In this document: one piece after another, positions 56,985 to 64,000 of the stretch
Layout of the letters: each line of letters begins with the position of its first letter
How positions within the stretch are numbered: the first letter of the stretch is position 1
Origin: Pseudomonas asiatica
GTDB taxonomy: Bacteria > Pseudomonadota > Gammaproteobacteria > Pseudomonadales > Pseudomonadaceae
NCBI RefSeq assembly: GCF_040214835.1
Contig: NZ_CP157874.1
Coordinates: 5,789,042-5,853,041 of the forward strand
Length of the DNA: 64,000 bases
Reading direction: 5' to 3'
Made by a program: the position numbers and the translations under genes
The notes under the pieces: model-generated
What the model was told of the DNA's origin: nothing
The model's database searches: none
What the model saw: the letters and a program-made list of their open reading frames with translations, nothing else

Positions 56985-58876
56985 GCGCTTTGCTCCAATT
57001 CGCGGCCAGCGCCGCGTTTTTTCAAGTGAATCAGCAACAGGGAAATCGCCGCCGGGGTCACGCCCGGGATACGCGAAGCCTGACCCAGGGTTTCCGGTCG
57101 GGTCTGGCCCAGCTTGCCCTGGATTTCCTTGGACAGGCCGGAAATCGTCGAATAATCGATATCCACAGGCAGGCGGGTGTCTTCGCTGGCACGCAAACGT
57201 GCGATTTCATCCTGCTGGCGATCGATGTAGCCGGCGTACTTGGTGCGGATTTCGACTTGCTCGGCGACCTGTGGATCGATCGCTTCGCCGCCGGTTGCCT
57301 CGATCAGCCCGACGTAGTCGATTTCCGGGCGCGCCAGCAGGTTGAGCAGGCTGTATTCGTGGCTGAGCGGGGTACCGAACTTATCCACAATGGCCTGGCC
57401 TTGCTCGGTGTTCGGGCGTACCCAGGTCGACTTCAGGCGCTGCTCCTCGCGCTCGATGCCGTCGCGCTTGGCGCAGAAGGCGGCCCAACGCTGGTCGTCG
57501 ATCAGGCCGAGTTCGCGGCCCTTTTCGGTCAGGCGCAGGTCGGCGTTGTCTTCGCGCAGGATCAGGCGGTACTCGGCACGCGAAGTGAACATGCGGTACG
57601 GCTCCTGGGTACCCAGGGTAATCAGGTCGTCGACCAGTACGCCGATGTACGCCTCGTCGCGGCGCGGGCACCAGCTGTCTCGGCCCTGCGCCCGCAGGGC
57701 GGCGTTGGTCCCGGCCAGCAAACCCTGGGCGCCGGCTTCTTCGTAACCGGTGGTGCCGTTGATCTGGCCGGCGAAGAACAGGCCGCCGATGACTTTGGTC
57801 TCGAGGCTGTACTTGAGGTCGCGCGGGTCGAAGTAGTCGTATTCGATGGCATAGCCCGGGCGAACGATGTGGGCGTTCTCCATGCCGCGGATCGACCGCA
57901 CCAGCTCCAACTGCACGTCGAACGGCAGCGAAGTGGAAATACCGTTGGGGTACAGCTCATGGGTGGTCAGGCCTTCCGGCTCGATGAACACCTGGTGGCT
58001 TTCCTTGTCGGCGAAGCGGTGGATCTTGTCTTCGATCGACGGGCAGTAGCGCGGGCCGACACCTTCGATGACACCCGAGTACATCGGCGAACGGTCGAGG
58101 TTCGAGGCGATGATCTCGTGGGTGCGCGCATTGGTGTGGGTGATCCAGCAGCTCACCTGGCGCGGGTGCATCTGGGCATTGCCCATGAACGACATCACCG
58201 GGATCGGCGTATCGCCTGGCTGCTCGGTCATCACCGAGAAGTCCACCGAGCGGCCGTCGATGCGTGGCGGGGTACCGGTTTTCAGGCGGCCGACGCGCAG
58301 CGGCAGTTCACGCATGCGGTGGGCCAGGGCGATCGAAGGTGGATCGCCGGCGCGACCACCGGAATGATTTTGCAAACCAATGTGGATAAGCCCGCCGAGG
58401 AAGGTACCGGTGGTCAGTACCACCGATTCGGCGAAGAAACGCAGGCCCATCTGGGTCACCACGCCTTTGACCTGGTCCTGCTCGACGATCAGGTCGTCGC
58501 AGGACTGCTGGAATATCCACAGGTTCGGCTGGTTTTCCAGGATTTCACGCACCACTGCCTTGTAGATGGCGCGGTCGGCCTGTGCACGGGTGGCGCGTAC
58601 GGCCGGGCCCTTGCGGTTGTTCAAAACGCGGAACTGGATGCCGCTCTTGTCGGTGGCCAGCGCCATGGCGCCGCCGAGGGCATCGATCTCTTTGACCAGA
58701 TGGCTTTTGCCAATACCGCCAATGGCGGGGTTGCAGCTCATGTGACCGAGGGTTTCCACGTTATGGGTCAGCAGCAGGGTTTTCACACCCATGCGTGCAG
58801 ACGCAAGCGCAGCCTCGGTACCGGCATGGCCGCCGCCGATGACGATCACTTCAAAACGGGAAGGGAAATCCACCAC
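56981..58876 (-). CDS. mnmG: tRNA uridine-5-carboxymethylaminomethyl modification enzyme MnmG
   Basis: FAD-dependent partner of MnmE that modifies U34 of certain tRNAs. The 631-aa protein starts [23 protein letters not shown] (FAD loop at 13-22) and has [22 protein letters not shown] and the conserved [15 protein letters not shown]. DnaA-box words at 57381 and 58381 are read as VDKF and LIHI. It heads mnmG-rsmG-parA-parB. Confidence 0.97.
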   Translation of the reverse strand: MVDFPSRFEVIVIGGGHAGTEAALASARMGVKTLLLTHNVETLGHMSCNPAIGGIGKSHLVKEIDALGGAMALATDKSGIQFRVLNNRKGPAVRATRAQADRAIYKAVVREILENQPNLWIFQQSCDDLIVEQDQVKGVVTQMGLRFFAESVVLTTGTFLGGLIHIGLQNHSGGRAGDPPSIALAHRMRELPLRVGRLKTGTPPRIDGRSVDFSVMTEQPGDTPIPVMSFMGNAQMHPRQVSCWITHTNARTHEIIASNLDRSPMYSGVIEGVGPRYCPSIEDKIHRFADKESHQVFIEPEGLTTHELYPNGISTSLPFDVQLELVRSIRGMENAHIVRPGYAIEYDYFDPRDLKYSLETKVIGGLFFAGQINGTTGYEEAGAQGLLAGTNAALRAQGRDSWCPRRDEAYIGVLVDDLITLGTQEPYRMFTSRAEYRLILREDNADLRLTEKGRELGLIDDQRWAAFCAKRDGIEREEQRLKSTWVRPNTEQGQAIVDKFGTPLSHEYSLLNLLARPEIDYVGLIEATGGEAIDPQVAEQVEIRTKYAGYIDRQQDEIARLRASEDTRLPVDIDYSTISGLSKEIQGKLGQTRPETLGQASRIPGVTPAAISLLLIHLKKRGAGRELEQSA

Positions 58877-59299
58877 GCACCTCGTGCCTGTTTTTGCGAA
58901 TAGAGAAGGTAAGCGGACAAGTATAGGGACTTCACCCCCTTTAAAGAAACCGTCTGAGCAAATTTTGACCAGTCTGTGGATGAGTGGCAGCTAACACAAA
59001 TCAAAGAGGAAGAATTTAAAAAAGCTTTGTTTTTATGTTTATTCTTATGCACAAGCTTTACTGTGGATAAGGTTATGCAGGCCTTTATTCATGCAGTGTA
59101 GAGAAAAATTAAACCCTGTGGCTGGAGTACCATGAGGGCTATGGATAACACGATTTAGCCTGTGGATTAAATGGCTGTTTACCCACAAGCGGGTTTGTCC
59201 TCAGAAAAAAAGCCTGCTTATCAACGGAGCTGAAGGCGAGTTTTCCACAGGGCTCCTGAGAGCAGATTGGGGTAGGTGAATGAAAAAAATGTGAACCTG

Positions 59300-59337
59300 C
59301 ACCGGCCTCTTCGCGGGTGAACCCGCTCCCACAGGGT
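59300..59337. repeat. Solo REP element
   Basis: Single CCGGCCTCTTCGCGGGTGAA-type unit followed by CCCGCTCCCACAGGG; the only unpaired copy of this subfamily in the window. Confidence 0.85.
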
Positions 59338-59391
59338 TCTGCACAGCCTTCAGGTGCGGCGCGATTTCCGTAGAAGCTGCGAAATTTGAGG

Positions 59392-59421
59392 CAAAAAAAA
59401 GCCGCTCCCGAAGGAGCGGCT
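59392..59421 (-). terminator. Intrinsic terminator of mnmE
   Basis: GCCGCTCC and GGAGCGGC stem around CGAA, followed on the minus strand by eight T. It is 24 bp after the mnmE stop. Confidence 0.92.
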
Positions 59422-59443
59422 CTTGGTTTTGCCTGGCTGTGAA

Positions 59444-60814
59444 TTACTTGCCGATGCAGAAGCTGGAGAAAATCCGCCCCAGCAGGTCATCAGAGCTGAA
59501 TGCCCCGGTAATCTCCCCCAGGGCCTGCTGCGCCTGCCGCAGGTCTTCCGCCAACAGCTCACCCGCGCCAGCCAGGGTCAGTTGTGCACGGCCATGTTCC
59601 AGGTGCTCACTGGCCTGGCGCAGGGCATCCAGATGGCGCCGGCGAGCGCTGAAACCACTCTCGGCCGTCTGTTCATAACCCATGCAGGCCTTCAGGTGGT
59701 CACGCAGCAACTGCAGCCCTGCATCGTCCCCTTTGGCACTGAGGGTGATCGTTACATGGCCGTCATCGCACTGTTCCAGCGCTACCCGCTCACCACTAAG
59801 ATCGGCCTTGTTCCGAATCAGCGTCACCTTGGCCGGGTCTGGCCGCTGGTCGAGAAATTCTGGCCACAGGGCGAACGGGTCGCTGGCCTCGGGCGCAGTG
59901 GAATCCACCACCAACAACACACGGTCTGCCTCGCCAATGGCCTTCAGCGCACGTTCCACGCCGATCTTTTCCACATGGTCATCGGTGTCGCGCAAACCGG
60001 CAGTATCGACCACGTGCAGCGGCATACCGTCGATGTGGATATGTTCGCGCAGGATGTCCCGCGTGGTGCCGGCAATATCGGTGACGATGGCCGCTTCCCG
60101 CCCGGCCAGCTGGTTCAGCAGGCTCGACTTGCCGGCATTCGGCCGACCGGCGATGACCACGGTCATGCCGTCACGCAGCAAGGCGCCCTGCCCGGCTTCA
60201 CGCTGTACTTTGGACAACTCGCCCCGCACCGTATCGAGCATCGCCAGCACGTGGCCGTCGGCGAGGAAGTCGATTTCCTCTTCAGGGAAGTCGATCGCCG
60301 CCTCGACGTAGATACGCAGCGCAATCAACGCCTCGGTCAGGAAGTGCACGCGCTTGGAGAACTCCCCCTGTAGCGAACGCAGGGCATTGCGTGCGGCCTG
60401 GCTGGAACTGGCCTCGATCAGGTCGGCAATGGCTTCGGCCTGGGCCAGGTCGAGCTTGTCATTGAGGAATGCACGTTCGCTGAACTCACCCGGGCGAGCC
60501 AGCCGGCAACCAACCTGTACACAGCGCTGCAGCAGCATATCCAGCACCACCGGGCCACCATGGCCCTGCAGTTCCAGCACGTCCTCGCCGGTGAACGAAT
60601 TCGGCCCGGGGAAGAACAGCGCGATCCCTTCGTCCAGCACCAGGCCTTCCTCGTCGCGGAACGGGCCGTAATGGGCGTGGCGCGGGGTAAGCGTACGGCC
60701 GGTGATCAACTGGCCGGCCTTGGCAGCCAGAGGGCCGGACAACCTGACAATACCCACACCGCCGCGGCCCTGGGCGGTGGCGATGGCGGCGATGGTTTCA
60801 CGCACAGTGTTCAT
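59444..60814 (-). CDS. mnmE: tRNA modification GTPase MnmE
   Basis: GTPase partner of MnmG. The 456-aa protein has an N-terminal tetrahydrofolate domain ([22 protein letters not shown], in part), the G domain inserted at about 215-375 with [20 protein letters not shown] and NKADL, and the C-terminal CIGK (453-456), whose Cys is required for modification. Monocistronic between two terminators. Confidence 0.97.
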   Translation of the reverse strand: MNTVRETIAAIATAQGRGGVGIVRLSGPLAAKAGQLITGRTLTPRHAHYGPFRDEEGLVLDEGIALFFPGPNSFTGEDVLELQGHGGPVVLDMLLQRCVQVGCRLARPGEFSERAFLNDKLDLAQAEAIADLIEASSSQAARNALRSLQGEFSKRVHFLTEALIALRIYVEAAIDFPEEEIDFLADGHVLAMLDTVRGELSKVQREAGQGALLRDGMTVVIAGRPNAGKSSLLNQLAGREAAIVTDIAGTTRDILREHIHIDGMPLHVVDTAGLRDTDDHVEKIGVERALKAIGEADRVLLVVDSTAPEASDPFALWPEFLDQRPDPAKVTLIRNKADLSGERVALEQCDDGHVTITLSAKGDDAGLQLLRDHLKACMGYEQTAESGFSARRRHLDALRQASEHLEHGRAQLTLAGAGELLAEDLRQAQQALGEITGAFSSDDLLGRIFSSFCIGK

Positions 60815-60848
60815 GCTCGAAAGCCTCTACGACAAAAACGACAGATAG

Positions 60849-60877
60849 CAAAAACGCCCCACTAGGGGGCGTTTTTT
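60849..60877 (-). terminator. Terminator of rpmH-rnpA-yidD-yidC
   Basis: AACGCCCC and GGGGCGTT stem with ACTAG in the loop region; T-rich on both sides, so it can work in either direction. 25 bp after the yidC stop. Confidence 0.9.
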
Positions 60878-60902
60878 ATTCACAGGCTAGCGCAGTAGCC
60901 TG

Positions 60903-62585
60903 TCAAGCAGCAGCTTTTTTGCTGGCTGCTTCGATGCTGCGGGTGATGTACCACTGCTGTGCGATCGACAGGCAGTTGTTCACAACCCAGTACAGCACCA
61001 GACCAGCCGGGAACCACAGGAAGAAGAAGGTGAAGATGATCGGCATCATTTTCATCACCTTGGCCTGCATCGGATCCGGCGGCGTCGGGTTCAGGCGCTG
61101 CTGGATGAACATGGTGGCGCCCATGATGATCGGCAGGATGAAGAACGGATCCTTGATCGACAGGTCGGTAATCCACAGCATCCATGGAGCCTGGCGCATT
61201 TCCACGCTTTCCAGCAGTACCCAGTACAGGGCCAGGAACACTGGCATCTGCACCAGGATCGGCAGGCAGCCGCCCAGCGGGTTGATCTTCTCTTTCTTGT
61301 ACAGCTCCATCATCGCCTGGGACATCTTCTGGCGATCGTCACCGAAGCGTTCCTTCAGTGCAGCGAGCTTCGGCGCAACGGCACGCATGCGCGCCATCGA
61401 ACGATAGCTGGCAGCCGACAGCGGGAAGAACAGGCCTTTGATCAGCATGGTCAGCACGATGATCGACCAGCCCCAGTTACCCAGCAGGCTGTGGATATGT
61501 TGCAGCAGCCAGAAGATCGGCTGGGCGATGAACCACAGGAAGCCGTAGTCGACGGTCAGTTCCAGGCCTGGGGACAACTCTTTCAGCTTGGACTGGATTT
61601 TCGGGCCGGCGTACAGCATGGCGCTGGTTTCGACCTTGCCGCCAGCAGGCACGCTGATGGCCGGGCCGGTGTAGCCGATGATGTAGTTGCCCTGGCTGTC
61701 CTTGCGGGTCTGGACAACGTTGTTGTCCGACTTGGCCGGAATCCAGGCGGTCACGAAGTAGTGCTGCAGCCAGGCAACCCAGCCGCCGGACACATTTTCT
61801 TTCAAACTACCTTTGTCGATGTCCTTCATCGAGACCTTTTTGTAAGGCTCGGAAGCTGTCCACAGGGCTGCGCCCAGGTAGGTGGCGGTGCCGGTGGCAG
61901 TGCTCGACGACGGATCGGAGCTGGCGTCACGCTTGAGCTGGGCAAACATGTTGCCGCTCCAGGCCTGACCGCTCTGGTTGTCGATCAGGTAGCTGACGGT
62001 CAGGTCGTACTCGCCGCGCTTGAAGCTGAAGCGCTTGATGTAGTTGACGCCGTTGTCGCTGAACTTCAGGTCGACCACCAGTTGTTCCTGGCCATCGGCC
62101 AGCTGGTAACCCTTCTTGTCGGTAGCGTACAGAGGGCGACCAGCAGGACGGGCATCCGGACCGTTGACGCCGGTCAGGCCGCTTTGTGCCAGGTAGACAC
62201 GCTCGCCACCGTTGTCGAACAGCTGGAACGGAATGTCCGGGTGGTCCTGGCGACGTGGGTACTGCGGCAGGTTCAGCTGGACGATGTCACCACCGACCGG
62301 ATCGATAGCCAGCTCCAGGACATCGGTCTTGACCCGGATCAGGTCCTTGCTGACCGCAACCGGTGCCAGTTCGGCTGCGCTGGTTTCGGCGTTGGCGCTT
62401 GGCACATCGGCGCTGGCGCCGGCGTTACCGGCCGGTACGCCATCCGGCAAACCCGGGGCAACGGTGCTGGCAGCAGTATTCTGAGTCGGCAGGGCAGCCT
62501 GGCCGTAGTCCTGGTTCCACTTGAGGACCATGACGTAGGACACGATTGCCAGGGCGACGATCAGGATCGTGCGTTTAATATCCAT
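60903..62585 (-). CDS. yidC: Membrane protein insertase YidC
   Basis: Inserts and folds inner-membrane proteins, alone or with Sec; F0 subunit c is a known client in E. coli. The 560-aa protein starts MDIKRTILIVALAIVSYVMVL (TM1), has a large periplasmic domain (about 45-345) and a C-terminal five-helix core with GNWGWSIIVLTMLIKGLFFPL, Arg in the hydrophilic groove (SYRSMARMRAVAPK), and GGCLPILVQMPVFLALYWVL. ATG at 62585 begins TM1; the longer frame runs back through yidD. Confidence 0.97.
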   Translation of the reverse strand: MDIKRTILIVALAIVSYVMVLKWNQDYGQAALPTQNTAASTVAPGLPDGVPAGNAGASADVPSANAETSAAELAPVAVSKDLIRVKTDVLELAIDPVGGDIVQLNLPQYPRRQDHPDIPFQLFDNGGERVYLAQSGLTGVNGPDARPAGRPLYATDKKGYQLADGQEQLVVDLKFSDNGVNYIKRFSFKRGEYDLTVSYLIDNQSGQAWSGNMFAQLKRDASSDPSSSTATGTATYLGAALWTASEPYKKVSMKDIDKGSLKENVSGGWVAWLQHYFVTAWIPAKSDNNVVQTRKDSQGNYIIGYTGPAISVPAGGKVETSAMLYAGPKIQSKLKELSPGLELTVDYGFLWFIAQPIFWLLQHIHSLLGNWGWSIIVLTMLIKGLFFPLSAASYRSMARMRAVAPKLAALKERFGDDRQKMSQAMMELYKKEKINPLGGCLPILVQMPVFLALYWVLLESVEMRQAPWMLWITDLSIKDPFFILPIIMGATMFIQQRLNPTPPDPMQAKVMKMMPIIFTFFFLWFPAGLVLYWVVNNCLSIAQQWYITRSIEAASKKAAA

Positions 62586-62587
62586 GA

Positions 62588-62833
62588 TTACTCGGCTATC
62601 GAAGAAGTTCGGGAGGAAGGAGCGGGAGGAACGGGATCGAAACCGCCGTCGTTCCACGGATGACAACGCCCCAGGCGACGAACGGCTAGCCACCCACCAC
62701 GCCAGAGGCCGTGGTTTTCGATGGCTTCATAAGCGTAACAGGAGCAACTGGGGAAGAAACGACAGTGGTTGGCCATCAGAGGACTAATGGCGTAACGGTA
62801 AAACTGGATCGGAACGAGCGCCAGTTTACGCAT
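62588..62833 (-). CDS. yidD: Membrane protein insertion efficiency factor YidD
   Basis: An 81-aa amphipathic protein thought to aid YidC. The Cys motif is [17 protein letters not shown], followed by [24 protein letters not shown], all invariant in the family. It lies 2 bp upstream of yidC, and its start overlaps the rnpA end by 8 bp. Confidence 0.95.
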   Translation of the reverse strand: MRKLALVPIQFYRYAISPLMANHCRFFPSCSCYAYEAIENHGLWRGGWLAVRRLGRCHPWNDGGFDPVPPAPSSRTSSIAE

Positions 62834-63230
62834 CTTGGCTGTCTACCCCTGCGGAATTGGCGGTCTCTGCTGGAGTAGGCCGGCTGCGCGCCAGGCGTTT
62901 CCAGAGTTTGCCAAAGTGTTGGTGCAATTCCGGGTTTTCTATCTCACCCAATCCCTTGCGCGCGACGATCACAATGTCCAACCCGGCAAGCAATTGCTGG
63001 TTCAGGCGAAAGGAATCGCGCATCAAGCGCTTGAGGCGGTTGCGTTGAACGGCGAGCTTGACGCTCTTCTTGCCGATCACCAGGCCAAGGCGTGGGTGAT
63101 CGAGGCCGTTCTCGCGAGCAAGGATCAGCAGGTTTTTCCCTGGAACCTTGCCGGTTGGGGAGTCGAAGACCGCTTTGAAATGTCGGGGTGTAAGCAGTCG
63201 CTTTTCCCGACTGAAGTCCTGACTCACCAC
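62826..63230 (-). CDS. rnpA: Ribonuclease P protein component
   Basis: Protein cofactor of RNase P, 134 aa. [18 protein letters not shown] opens the domain, and [18 protein letters not shown] is the RNR motif that binds pre-tRNA and the RNA subunit. Two adjacent GTG codons (63230 and 63227) could start it; I take the first, giving the usual 134 aa. The longer frame is antisense to rpmH control DNA. 13 bp after rpmH. Confidence 0.95.
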   Translation of the reverse strand: MVSQDFSREKRLLTPRHFKAVFDSPTGKVPGKNLLILARENGLDHPRLGLVIGKKSVKLAVQRNRLKRLMRDSFRLNQQLLAGLDIVIVARKGLGEIENPELHQHFGKLWKRLARSRPTPAETANSAGVDSQDA

Positions 63231-63243
63231 CTGTGCCGAAAAA

Positions 63244-63378
63244 TCAAATGGCCAGACGCTTACGGCCTTTGGCACGACGACGCGACAGAACAGCGCGGCC
63301 GTTCTTGGTAGCCATACGGGCACGGAAGCCGTGGGTGCGCGCGCGCTTGATGGTGCTTGGTTGGAAAGTACGTTTCAT
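63244..63378 (-). CDS. rpmH: 50S ribosomal protein L34
   Basis: A 44-aa, highly basic ribosomal protein: [18 protein letters not shown], then [20 protein letters not shown] and RKRLAI before TGA. It is an almost invariant L34. As in most bacteria it is the first gene leftward from oriC, with rnpA, yidD and yidC behind it in one operon. Confidence 0.98.
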   Translation of the reverse strand: MKRTFQPSTIKRARTHGFRARMATKNGRAVLSRRRAKGRKRLAI

Positions 63379-63429
63379 GGCGTGTTACCTGGTTTGTCGA
63401 CGACGGGCCGGGATGGCCCCCTTTTTAAG

Positions 63430-63973
63430 AGACCGGCGATTCTAGAGAAAGCAAGCCCGTAGGTCAATTTCCAACCAGTCTTTCCATATAGAGCACGTGA
63501 TGGACGGTGCGTGCTTGTCCATCGCCCAAGGGTGCTTGATCGGACACACGAATTGGGGACAACATGAAAAAAAAGAAGAGACATATAAAAAGCTTTTCTG
63601 AAGAATCTATAAATCTTAAGTGGATAACCTTCTGTGGATAACCAGCTTGAGGCCATAAAATCCGGGCTGTACAGAGTTTTACAACTGTGTTCTCAACCGG
63701 TGCTGCGCTTGTTTTCTTCGTGGTCAAAAGCTGTGGATTAAATAGCCGCTTATCCACAGCAGAGTTATCAACAGGCTTGACCTCAGGGTTGTGCATAGCG
63801 CTCATGGCTGCTTATCCACAGGGCTTATTCACAGTGCGAAGAAGTCGTTTTGGTCGATAAATGGCTGTTTTGTCATGGTTCCTAACGTGTCCACATGTGG
63901 ATAACTGAACGCTCGACCGGTACAATGGCGGTTTGTTTTTGCCTCATCCGGCTTTCAAACTCAGGGGATATCC
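63430..63973. other. Chromosomal replication origin oriC between rpmH and dnaA
   Basis: A 595-bp gap between divergent rpmH and dnaA. Perfect DnaA boxes lie at 63634, 63750, 63812 and 63896; close variants at 63620 (AGTGGATAA), 63732 (TGTGGATTA), 63765 (TTATCAACA) and 63825 (TTATTCACA). An AT-rich stretch (about 63560-63620, with AAAAAAAAGAAGAG and ATATAAAAAGC) is a candidate unwinding element. The gene order matches the known P. putida origin location. Confidence 0.93.
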
Positions 63974-64000
63974 GTGTCAGTGGAACTTTGGCAGCAGTGC
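63974..64000 (+). CDS. dnaA: Replication initiator DnaA (first 9 codons)
   Basis: GTG at 63974 opens VSVELWQQC, the start of Pseudomonas DnaA domain I. AGGGGATATCC gives the ribosome binding site. The rest lies beyond the window. Identification relies on this short match and on oriC-rpmH synteny. Confidence 0.92.

Larger units (their letters stand above)
58877..59443. other. AT-rich DnaA-box-bearing region between mnmG and mnmE
   Basis: A 567-bp gap, unusually AT-rich for this genome, with no gene. It holds one perfect 9-mer (TGTGGATAA at 59062) and near matches: TGTGGATGA (58975), TTATGCACA (59045), TATGGATAA (59140), TGTGGATTA (59161), TTATCAACG (59218) and TTTTCCACA (59241). It also contains the mnmG promoter, a solo REP and the mnmE terminator. 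E. coli oriC lies beside gidA/mnmG, so this may be a secondary or relic DnaA-binding region. Confidence 0.7.

Noticed and set aside
56990..58903. 637-codon plus-strand open frame opposite mnmG
   Set aside because: Antisense to a certain gene and rich in Arg/Gly/His as expected of a codon-bias shadow.

Overview
The window is about 64 kb of GC-rich Pseudomonas chromosome, almost certainly from the P. putida group, and it runs up to the replication origin. The right end reads rpmH-oriC-dnaA. Moving left there are rnpA, yidD, yidC, mnmE, mnmG, rsmG, parA, parB, the atp operon, glmU, a DeoR regulator and glmS. Proteins and paired REP palindromes of P. putida type agree with this placement. dnaA is cut after nine codons at the right edge and pstS is cut at the left edge.

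Left part (1-23 kb): a pstS-type phosphate-binding protein behind a Pho box, an MHS-type MFS permease, a hotdog thioesterase, a YeaD-type epimerase, small envelope proteins, purE-purK, aspA with a divergent LysR regulator, and a polyamine block (AraC regulator, acetylpolyamine amidohydrolase with a PotF-type binding protein, MocR regulator). Next come PaiB, two GNAT enzymes, a compact hipA-xre module, two-subunit pyruvate carboxylase (pycA-pycB) with a divergent LysR gene, and a PA3496-like small protein.

Middle part (23-42 kb): hexR and zwf diverge across a HexR-type palindrome, followed by uvrD, a Tim44-like protein, a SUKH-fold protein, a CPA2 antiporter, a second thioesterase and pdxY. 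A zinc block follows: zigA, DUF1826 and a second G3E GTPase diverge from the zinc-independent folE2 across a Zur-like box. Then come cls, cfa and lpd.

Right part (42-64 kb): nearly all genes lie on the minus strand, co-directional with a fork leaving oriC leftward. They cover cell-wall precursor synthesis, ATP synthase, chromosome partition, tRNA modification, membrane insertion and RNase P.

Three things stand out. (1) hipA-xre is in reversed order, and four copies of a 14-bp palindromic motif precede it at exactly 42-bp spacing. (2) A five-unit, 12-bp-period array of DnaA-box-like words lies inside the coding sequence of the MocR regulator linker. (3) Eight perfect DnaA-box 9-mers sit within 1.9 kb of the zinc genes, next to an AT-rich segment in the linker of a G3E GTPase, so this region resembles an origin or DnaA-titration site embedded in genes. 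A parS-like palindrome lies inside folE2. No tRNA, rRNA, insertion sequence, prophage or CRISPR array was seen.
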